Assembly (NCBI GenBank): GCA_964617665.1 | Contig: CAZUAH010000306.1 | Coordinates: 1-15,985 of the forward strand | Length of the DNA: 15,985 nt | Direction: 5' to 3' | Source of the DNA: JADHUC01 sp964617665 | GTDB lineage: Bacteria > Planctomycetota > Planctomycetia > Pirellulales > Pirellulaceae | Shown here: positions 1-6,395 of the stretch, in pieces | Layout: the number at the start of each line of letters is the position of its first letter | How positions within the stretch are numbered: the stretch's first letter is position 1 | Position numbers and translations under genes: made by a program | Notes under the pieces: model-generated | Told to the model about the DNA's origin: nothing | The model's database searches: none | Seen by the model: only the letters and a program-made list of their open reading frames with translations

Positions 1-779
1 ACGGGCTGGTTCTCGCTCAACCGTTTCAGCGTGAATTGAAGCGAGTCGGCTGGAGGCTCCGCGTCCGCCAGCGACACCGGCTTCCCGGAAATGCTCTCGG
101 CAATCACTTCGGCAAAGAACTTGTGGCCGTTCATACCCGGGTGGATCGTCTCGCTCATGAACAGTTGCCACTTGGTAACGTCCTCTCGCCGGGTGTCTTC
201 GTATGCGGCAAAACAGTCTGCCAGAGGCACGGACATGTCCTTCGCAACGTCCCGAACGATCTGTGCGAACTGCGCCAGTCGCGTCATCGGCCGAGTCGGA
301 TTGGGATAGACGGAATTCGGCGTACACAGCACCACGGCCGCCTCCGATTCCCGGCAACGGCGGACAATCGTTCGCAGGTTGGCCTCGAATTTCTGTGGAT
401 CGGTCCGGACTACATCGTTCATGCCGAACATCACGACAACCAATTCAGGCTTGTGAGAAAGCACGTCCTTGTCCATTCTCGCCAGACCCTGGGACGTGGT
501 GTGACCGCTGATTCCCGCATTGACCATTTGGATCTGAGCCTTCGGATAGGCCTTCCCCAGGGCAATCCCCAACATATCGCACCAGGCCCGCCGTCCGCCG
601 GTGTGATAGTACACGCCGGTAATGCTGTCGCCGAAACACACCACGCGTACGGCTGTATCACCGTTTTCGAGTGAGGCCAAGACGCTTGCCAGACGAGGCG
701 TTTCTTCCGCTTCCACACAGCATTCCTGCAGAAAGGCCAAGCTGGCCAAAGCAATCAAGAGCAAACGGAGGAGGTGCAT
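1..779 (-). CDS. Secreted SGNH/GDSL-family esterase (3' end outside the window)
   Basis: The reading frame starts at ATG 779-777 and runs off the left edge after 259 complete codons with no stop. Residues 1 to about 24 form a signal peptide (hydrophobic LLRLLLIALASLAFL core), so the enzyme should act outside the cytoplasm. The SGNH blocks are clear: block I GDSIT with nucleophile Ser52, block II NAGISG with Gly92, block III FGMND with Asn121, and block V ETIHPGMNGH with His213. The usual block V Asp, three residues before the His, is Glu210 here. Family members hydrolyse O-acyl esters, often acetyl groups on sugars or sialate; the substrate is not predictable. AAGGA lies 6 nt upstream of the ATG. 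It follows the sialidase-like gene on the same strand by 79 nt, so cotranscription is likely. The family call is firm. Confidence 0.9.
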   Translation of the reverse strand, partial: MHLLRLLLIALASLAFLQECCVEAEETPRLASVLASLENGDTAVRVVCFGDSITGVYYHTGGRRAWCDMLGIALGKAYPKAQIQMVNAGISGHTTSQGLARMDKDVLSHKPELVVVMFGMNDVVRTDPQKFEANLRTIVRRCRESEAAVVLCTPNSVYPNPTRPMTRLAQFAQIVRDVAKDMSVPLADCFAAYEDTRREDVTKWQLFMSETIHPGMNGHKFFAEVIAESISGKPVSLADAEPPADSLQFTLKRLSENQP

Positions 780-858
780 TGTTCATCCTTTCTCTAATCT
801 GTCGCAGCGTTATCGGCCTTTCACGACATCTGCTTCGCGGAGGCCGTGACGATTCGAT

Positions 859-1851
859 CTATAGCTTCACCTTTGCCAGGTAGATACAAGTCTTTTCCTC
901 GTGGGACGAGTAGTAGCTGATCCACAGCAGCCCTTCATGAAACACCATCCCTGCGTAGCTGGTATCTCCGCCCGACGGCAGCGTGAGGAATTCGGTCAGC
1001 GTTCCAGCCTCCGGATCAACCCACGACAGCGACGTTCTTTGCTTCGGATAATACAGTCGCGTGGCGGCCACGATTCGTCCGTCGGGCAACTGAATCATAT
1101 TTGGGCCGCCAATGCGAACGCCAAGATCTTTCCAGGTCCATTCGGTGTATGGCGGTTTGGAATTACCCAGGAATGCCGCCTTTGTGCCCGTTTCATGCCG
1201 CAGAAGGCACAAAACGGAATCATCTTCCAGAAACAGCAATTTGTCCTCGCCTACGCCGTTGTCCACGTTGACCTGCTCGATATGTCGCTCGTAGTGAACG
1301 CCATCCTTGCTCTTGTAGAAGCGAAAGATCCGCTGGGTGCGATCGCGGTCCGTACGGTAGCCCATGCTGTACGCCGTCCGCTTGTGCCAATGGGCTCGCC
1401 AGAGCCAGAAGCCGGGGTCGCCGATCACTACCCCATCGCTCCACGCCTTCCCTTTGTCGCTCGAAAACCAAACCATCGAGTGATAGCGGATCGCTTCCTC
1501 CGCACGCATGCCAGCGCCATTCAGCATGAAGCGACCATCGGGCGTGATCGAGAGCTTGGCGTCCCGGAGATCGGCAATCGGGTGAGTGATCAGCGCGAGA
1601 GATTTCCACGCATGTCCATCTTCGGAGGTGATAACCCGCAGCGCGCCGTCCGGTGAAACGTGTCTCTGGCCTTCGCGAAACACGCAGTACCACCGGCCTT
1701 CGTGACGCAACAGATCCGTGAACGCATTGTGCGGTGCCTTGTCCCAAATCCGCCGGACCTCAACGACGCGCGCCTCCTGGTCCGCTTCTCCAGCGAGCAA
1801 TGTGTCCGGGGAAACGACAAGAAGAAGTGGCGTTACAAATAGCATTTTCAT
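859..1851 (-). CDS. Secreted sialidase-superfamily (BNR/Asp-box) beta-propeller protein
   Basis: The 330-residue product starts with a signal peptide (MKMLFVTPLLLVVSPDTLLAGEA). I chose ATG 1851-1849 because the hydrophobic segment begins there and GGAGAG lies upstream; the frame stays open to 1944 but the extra 31 residues are not signal-like. Asp-box-type motifs recur at residues 76-82, 130-137 (S-x-D-x-G-x-x-W) and 181-187, as in six-bladed sialidase propellers. HNAFTDLLRHEGRWYCVFRE at 41-60 resembles the first blade of bacterial exo-sialidase-like proteins, and Arg59, Arg96 and Arg265 could supply a carboxylate-binding triad, but I cannot confirm that without a structure. Sialidases cleave terminal sialic acids; many planctomycete relatives are uncharacterised and may act on other sugars. 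The gene diverges from the ceramidase-sulfatase gene and probably forms an operon with the esterase at 1-779. Confidence 0.8.
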   Translation of the reverse strand: MKMLFVTPLLLVVSPDTLLAGEADQEARVVEVRRIWDKAPHNAFTDLLRHEGRWYCVFREGQRHVSPDGALRVITSEDGHAWKSLALITHPIADLRDAKLSITPDGRFMLNGAGMRAEEAIRYHSMVWFSSDKGKAWSDGVVIGDPGFWLWRAHWHKRTAYSMGYRTDRDRTQRIFRFYKSKDGVHYERHIEQVNVDNGVGEDKLLFLEDDSVLCLLRHETGTKAAFLGNSKPPYTEWTWKDLGVRIGGPNMIQLPDGRIVAATRLYYPKQRTSLSWVDPEAGTLTEFLTLPSGGDTSYAGMVFHEGLLWISYYSSHEEKTCIYLAKVKL

Positions 1852-1970
1852 TGTTGTGCACTCTCCGTGATGTGATCTCTGCGTGTGTGTACCGCTGCAC
1901 CTCGACCATCCAACGTTCTTACCGCTTTCGGTTGCGCTATGCAAGCGGCAACTAACTTGGCGACAAACAC

Positions 1971-1999
1971 TTGGCCCGGCAACACATACCGGCTAGAGT
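1971..1999 (+). promoter_or_regulatory. Candidate sigma-70-type promoter for the ceramidase-sulfatase gene
   Basis: TTGGCC (1971-1976) and TAGAGT (1994-1999) are separated by 17 nt and match the -35 and -10 consensus at four of six positions each. The predicted start point, near 2006, would give a leader of about 30 nt ahead of ATG 2037. One GGCAAC repeat lies in the spacer and another just downstream, where a bound protein could block or recruit polymerase. This is a consensus match only. Confidence 0.3.
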
Positions 2000-2025
2000 T
2001 GTTTTCTGGCAACAAGTATCAATCT

Positions 2026-2029
2026 GGAG
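2026..2029 (+). promoter_or_regulatory. Ribosome binding site that fixes the start of the ceramidase-sulfatase gene
   Basis: GGAG ends 7 nt before ATG 2037. The frame is open from 1971, but this site and the signal peptide that begins at 2037 make the downstream ATG the better start. Confidence 0.6.
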
Positions 2030-2036
2030 TACAGCC

Positions 2037-5000
2037 ATGTTTCACTCGCCAACGACCACCAGGCGGCTCGTCTTCACGTCGCTGCTTGTCGCGTTGATTC
2101 TGACAGGCACGGCCTTCGCTGATAGTGCCGACGACAACGCGACCAGGGCCGACGATTCGTTGATCTCGGTGGGCGTCGCCAAGATCGACGTGACGCCCGA
2201 CGGGCCGATTCGGCAGAACGGCTACGCGGTCCGCAAAACCGAATCGTTTGGCATCTCCCAGAGACTCTGGGCCAAAGCACTGGCAATCGGCACCGATGAA
2301 CAAGGCCCGGCGATACTAGTTACGGTGGACAACTGCGTTGTCCCGTCCGTACTGACCGAGGAAGTCGCCCGGCGCTTGGCCGAGAAGGCATGCATACGCC
2401 GCGAACGGTTTGTCGTGTGCGCGTCACACACCCACGCCGGCCCGTGCCTGAAAGGGGCCGCGCCGTTCATTTTCGGCGAACCCACGCCGCCGGAACACCA
2501 AGCAAGGATCGACCAATACACCGAACAGTTTACCGATCGACTGGAAAAGGTCGCCTTGGACGCACTCTCGGCGCGTCAGCCCGGTCACTTGTCGTGGGCG
2601 CAAGGCCGGGTCGAGTTTGCGGCCAACCGGCGGCGTCTGAGAAACGGCACTTGGGCCGGTTTCGGCGTCAATCCCGACGGACCGGTCGACCACGATCTGC
2701 CCATGCTCCGTGTGACGGATGCTGATGGCCACCTACGCGCAGTTGTGGTCAACTACGCATGCCATGCGACCGCGGTCAAGTCGTTCAACATTCACGGCGA
2801 TTGGCCCGGTTCGGCGCAGTTGGCAATTGAATCCAAGCATCCGGGCGTGGTAGCAATGGTCTCGATCGGCTGCGGCGCGGACGCTAACCCGCGGCCTTTC
2901 AGCGAAGCGGCGGTTGACCAACACGGGAAGGCAATCGCCGACGAAGTGGAACGTCTGTTGGCCGGCCCTTTTCGGCCCGTTCGAGGACTGCCAGACTGTC
3001 GACTGAGGCAAATCCCTCTGGCCTTGGACAAGTTGCCCACTCGGGCCCAGTGGGAAAAGCAAGCGAGCGGAACGGGACGGCCTGCATACTACGCTGGTAT
3101 CGTTCTAGAGCGGCTGGACCGCGGTATCGAGCCGCCTACGTCATTCCCCTACACGATCCAAACATGGACATTTGGCGACGACGCATCCCGTAGCCGAAGT
3201 CGCGAGACTTCGGGCCTGGGGATGGTGTTCCTGGCCGGAGAAGTCGTGGTTGACTATTCGCTGCGTTTGAAGAAGGAACTGGGTGACGATCTCTGGGTGA
3301 CAGCATACGCCAACGACGTCCCGTGTTACGTCGCTTCCCGACGCCTGATCCAGGAAGGCGGCTACGAGGTGGACGGTTCGATGCCCACGTTCGACAAACC
3401 GACCCGACTGGCACTCGAATCGGAAGAACAGATCGTCAGCGCGGTGCACGGTCTGTTGCCCGATCGAAAGGAGACGGCGCGGGAACCGTCGGCCGATCCG
3501 CCCAGCGAGCGTCCCAACATCTTGTGGATCACTTGCGAGGACATGAGTTCCAATCTGGGCTGTTACGGCGACGAGTACGCGCTCACGCCGAACCTGGATC
3601 GGCTGGCCGCCCGGGGCGTCCGCTACACGCACGTATTCTCGCACGCAGGCGTTTGTGCTCCGTCGCGTTCTGGGCTGATTACGGGGATGTACCCGACATC
3701 GTTGGGCTCGCACCACATGCGTTGCACGACGACCTTGCCAGACTTTGTCAAGTGCTTTCCCGAGTACCTTCGAGACGTGGGATACTTCTGTACCAATCAG
3801 TCCAAGACCGACTACAACTTCCCCGTGCCGCCGAAAGCCTGGGACGTTCCGGCTGGCGGCAAGGCGCACTGGAGGAATCGCCGACCCGGCCAACCGTTTT
3901 TCAGCGTGTTCAACCTGACGATCACGCACGAGAGCCGAATTCGGGCAAAGTACGACACGCTCGAACACGATCCGGCGCAGGCAATCCTGCCACCGTACCT
4001 GCCCGACACACCGCTGATCCGCCGCGGCTGGGCCCGGTACCACGATTTGATCACGCAGATGGACGGCCAAGCCGGCAAACTCCTAGCGCAACTCGAAGAG
4101 GATGGGTTGGCCGACGACACAATCGTGTTCTTCTTCTCCGACCACGGCGTGGGACTGCCGCGCGCCAAACAGTGGATTTACGATGCCGGTATGCACGTGC
4201 CGTTGATCGTTTTCTTCCCCGAGAAATATCGCCACTTGGCCTCGGCGGAACCCGGTTCGGTAGTCGATCGGCTAGTCAGCTTCGTCGACATCGGCCCGTC
4301 CGTGCTGAGCCTCCTCGGGTTGGATATCCCGAAACACGTCCAGGGCGCGCCGTTCCTGGGGCCGCAGGCGGGCGAGCCGCGCGAGTACGTCTACGGCGTG
4401 CGCGATCGGATGGATGAACGCTACGACATGAACCGGACGGTCCGTGACCGCCGCTACAAATACCATCGCAACTACTTCCCGACTCGACCGTTCGCTCCGT
4501 GGCTGGATTACATGGAGAAGCTGGCCACGATGAAGGAGTGGCGGCGACTGAAAGCGGAAGGCAAGCTCTCGGGCGTGACGGACTTCTTCATGCAAGACAC
4601 CAAGCCTGTCGAGGAGTTGTACGACATACAGGCCGATCCATACGAGCAAGTGAACCTGGCCGACTCGCCGAAACACGAGGAGGCACTGAAGCGACTGCGG
4701 GGGGCTCACTTCGATTGGGTTCGCCAGACGCTCGACTTGGGCCTCTTGCCGGAACAGGAGATGCGTGATCGGGCCAGCGGCTCGTCCGAATACGAGATGG
4801 CCCGGCGCGGCGCCGAGGCGTTTCCCATCGACCGGATTTTCAACGCGGCGGTCCTCTCGGGGCAGAGCCCCGACGCAGTCGACGAAATGCTCGGACTGCT
4901 TGATGACGAAGATTCGGCAGTGCGATTTTGGGCGGTGATTGGTCTGACCAACGCGGCCGCGCGAAACGAACTGGCTGTAGGCGCGCTCCAGAAGGCATTG

Positions 5001-5306
5001 GGCGATCCATCAGTCGAAGTCCGGATCGTCGCGGCCGAAGCCCTCTGCCGCATCGACCGGGAAGACGTCGCCTTGCCGGTCCTCTTGGATGCGTTTACGC
5101 ACGAAAGTGAATGGGTACGACTGCAGGCTGCCAACTCACTAGACCGCATCGGCGAGAAGGCCCGGCCCGCGATCAACGCAATAAGAGAAGCGGCCGAGGA
5201 TCCCAGCCGCGAGAATATGTTCATCCGTTGGGTAATGGCCTACACGCTGAAGCAGTTGGATCAGGAAAGGACAAACGGGACAGGTACGCGAACGGATACT
5301 CCATGA
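2037..5306 (+). CDS. Secreted neutral-ceramidase-like / sulfatase / HEAT-repeat fusion protein
   Basis: The 1089-residue product has a signal peptide (about 1-28). Residues 41-475 resemble the neutral/alkaline ceramidase N-terminal family: SHTHAGP (His131, His133), NYACHAT (His243), Glu402 and Tyr431 fit the zinc ligands. The loop that carries the nucleophile serine in true ceramidases reads GCGADANP (278-285) with no serine, so amidase activity is doubtful. Residues 491-905 are a type I sulfatase: RPNILWITCED at the start, the formylglycine signature C540-A-P-S-R, His631, and the metal site D702-H703-G, with closest general resemblance to heparan-sulfamidase-like sulfatases. Residues about 945-1075 form HEAT-like helical repeats, common on planctomycete sulfatases. 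The sulfatase has no signal peptide of its own and the linker (about 476-490) is short. No stop or frameshift separates the parts. It needs a formylglycine-generating enzyme encoded elsewhere. Confidence 0.88.
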   Translation: MFHSPTTTRRLVFTSLLVALILTGTAFADSADDNATRADDSLISVGVAKIDVTPDGPIRQNGYAVRKTESFGISQRLWAKALAIGTDEQGPAILVTVDNCVVPSVLTEEVARRLAEKACIRRERFVVCASHTHAGPCLKGAAPFIFGEPTPPEHQARIDQYTEQFTDRLEKVALDALSARQPGHLSWAQGRVEFAANRRRLRNGTWAGFGVNPDGPVDHDLPMLRVTDADGHLRAVVVNYACHATAVKSFNIHGDWPGSAQLAIESKHPGVVAMVSIGCGADANPRPFSEAAVDQHGKAIADEVERLLAGPFRPVRGLPDCRLRQIPLALDKLPTRAQWEKQASGTGRPAYYAGIVLERLDRGIEPPTSFPYTIQTWTFGDDASRSRSRETSGLGMVFLAGEVVVDYSLRLKKELGDDLWVTAYANDVPCYVASRRLIQEGGYEVDGSMPTFDKPTRLALESEEQIVSAVHGLLPDRKETAREPSADPPSERPNILWITCEDMSSNLGCYGDEYALTPNLDRLAARGVRYTHVFSHAGVCAPSRSGLITGMYPTSLGSHHMRCTTTLPDFVKCFPEYLRDVGYFCTNQSKTDYNFPVPPKAWDVPAGGKAHWRNRRPGQPFFSVFNLTITHESRIRAKYDTLEHDPAQAILPPYLPDTPLIRRGWARYHDLITQMDGQAGKLLAQLEEDGLADDTIVFFFSDHGVGLPRAKQWIYDAGMHVPLIVFFPEKYRHLASAEPGSVVDRLVSFVDIGPSVLSLLGLDIPKHVQGAPFLGPQAGEPREYVYGVRDRMDERYDMNRTVRDRRYKYHRNYFPTRPFAPWLDYMEKLATMKEWRRLKAEGKLSGVTDFFMQDTKPVEELYDIQADPYEQVNLADSPKHEEALKRLRGAHFDWVRQTLDLGLLPEQEMRDRASGSSEYEMARRGAEAFPIDRIFNAAVLSGQSPDAVDEMLGLLDDEDSAVRFWAVIGLTNAAARNELAVGALQKALGDPSVEVRIVAAEALCRIDREDVALPVLLDAFTHESEWVRLQAANSLDRIGEKARPAINAIREAAEDPSRENMFIRWVMAYTLKQLDQERTNGTGTRTDTP

Positions 5307-5324
5307 GTGGATCGTGATGTATGT

Positions 5325-5330
5325 GGGAGG
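5325..5330 (+). promoter_or_regulatory. Strong ribosome binding site for the SMP-30-like gene
   Basis: GGGAGG ends 9 nt before ATG 5340. It decides for that ATG over an in-frame GTG at 5307, which directly follows the stop of the previous gene. The 33-nt gap between the two genes implies one transcript. Confidence 0.65.
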
Positions 5331-5339
5331 TATGACGAA

Positions 5340-6284
5340 ATGTTCAGAATAAGACAAGCTACTCTGGTCAATGTCGTGATATGGACGGCCGTTTCTGCGG
5401 CGTCGGCCGACGATGTCCTCGATCAGGCATGCGGCGTCAAGAAAGTCGCCGGAGGGTGCAAATTCACAGAAGGGCCGACAATGGACGCGGACGGCAATCT
5501 GTTCTTCTCCGATGGGCAGAACGATCGCATCATGCGGCTCGCGCCCGATGGGGAGTTGACCGTGTTTCGCAAGCCCTGTGGTCGAGCCAATGGGCTGTTG
5601 TTTGATCATCAGGGCCGCCTCTTGATGTGCCAGTCGTCCGGCGAAGGCGGACGCCGCCGTGTGGCTCGACTGGACATGGACGGCGCTGAAACGCCTTTGG
5701 CCGAGACATATGGCGGAAAACCATTCATCGCTCCAAACGACCTGTGCATCGACCAGCGAGGACGCATTTACTTCACCGATCCGTGGTACGGTGGGAAGAA
5801 CGAGAAGTCGCAACCGACCAGCGGCGTTTATCGGATCGACGCACCGGGCAAAGTCGTGCTGGTGATCAACAAGCTCCAGCGCCCCAATGGGATCGTGATT
5901 ACACCCGACGATCGACTGGTCTATGTCTCCGACCGCGGCACGCAGAAGCTCCATCGCTACGAGGTCCAGCCGGACGGTGCATTGGAGCCCGACGGAGTGG
6001 TCTACGACTTCGCACCCGACCGGGGAATCGACGGCATGTGGCTGGATGTCGAAGGCAATATCTATGGCGCGGCGGGCAAGGGCGAGACGACGGGCCTGTT
6101 CGTCATCAGCCCCGAAGGCAAGCTGCTGTTGCACAAGCCCATGCCCGAGTTTTCGGCCAACGTTACCTTCGGCGGTCCCGATATGCGCGATCTCTTCTTG
6201 ACTGCTTCGACCAGCGTGTACAAGATGCGAAGTCTCCGGCCGGGAGTTCGCCTGCCGACACAGGATGTCCCAGACCGCAAATAG
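5340..6284 (+). CDS. Secreted SMP-30/gluconolactonase/LRE-like beta-propeller protein
   Basis: The 314-residue product has a signal peptide (about 1-23, ending SAASA) and then one complete six-bladed SMP-30-type propeller, the usual family length. The four metal ligands are visible in their expected motifs: Glu44 in KFTEGP, Asn133 in APND, Asn183 in RPNG and Asp231 in GIDGM. The repeated D-x-x-G-x-(I/L)-(Y/F)-(F/V)-(T/S)-D strands (for example 47-58 and 138-147) fit propeller blades. Characterised relatives are calcium- or zinc-dependent lactonases that open sugar lactones; here the exact lactone or ester is unknown. It follows the sulfatase fusion by 33 nt on the same strand, so the two are probably cotranscribed and act in the same extracytoplasmic pathway. 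The family is firm, the substrate open. Confidence 0.88.
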   Translation: MFRIRQATLVNVVIWTAVSAASADDVLDQACGVKKVAGGCKFTEGPTMDADGNLFFSDGQNDRIMRLAPDGELTVFRKPCGRANGLLFDHQGRLLMCQSSGEGGRRRVARLDMDGAETPLAETYGGKPFIAPNDLCIDQRGRIYFTDPWYGGKNEKSQPTSGVYRIDAPGKVVLVINKLQRPNGIVITPDDRLVYVSDRGTQKLHRYEVQPDGALEPDGVVYDFAPDRGIDGMWLDVEGNIYGAAGKGETTGLFVISPEGKLLLHKPMPEFSANVTFGGPDMRDLFLTASTSVYKMRSLRPGVRLPTQDVPDRK

Positions 6285-6395
6285 AAGAGTCTTCCACTGG
6301 GAGATGCGAATGACCCGCGCATCCTTCGGGATCTCGAATCCGAAAGAAGTCCAGAACTCAAGATAGTCGTGTTCAAAACGACGAGACGATGTGCC
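6285..6395 (+). other. Spacer between the SMP-30-like and SGNH genes with two short hairpins
   Basis: GATGCG (6303-6308) pairs perfectly with CGCATC (6318-6323), and just after it TTCGG and CCGAA can pair around a nine-base loop. Neither is followed by a T tract, so I do not call a terminator. They could stabilise or divide a shared transcript. No convincing promoter was seen here. Confidence 0.3.

Larger units (their letters stand above)
1852..2036. promoter_or_regulatory. Divergent intergenic region with repeated GGCAAC motifs
   Basis: This 185-nt gap separates two divergently transcribed secreted-hydrolase genes, so it should hold promoters for both. GGCAAC occurs in the same orientation at 1947-1952, 1978-1983 and 2008-2013, that is 31 and 30 bp apart, close to three helical turns. 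The first copy is also the right arm of an imperfect palindrome (GTTGCGCT at 1931-1938 against AGCGGCAAC at 1944-1952), and CCGCTT 1922-1927 pairs with AAGCGG 1943-1948. Repeats with this phasing often mark binding sites for a dimeric regulator. That a regulator binds here is inference. Confidence 0.3.

Noticed and set aside
901..1656. Open frame of 251 codons on the plus strand inside the sialidase-like gene
   Set aside because: It is antisense to Asp-box motifs of the real gene and has no ribosome site or family resemblance.
1960..1990. Sigma-54 promoter around the TTGGC repeats
   Set aside because: TGGC elements occur, but no TTGC element lies at the required distance.
3141..4070. Open frame of 309 codons on the minus strand within the ceramidase-sulfatase gene
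   Set aside because: It is opposite the sulfatase active-site region and has no domain signal; it is a codon-bias shadow.
5307..5339. GTG at 5307 as start of the SMP-30-like gene
   Set aside because: ATG 5340 has GGGAGG at ideal spacing and starts the signal peptide directly.
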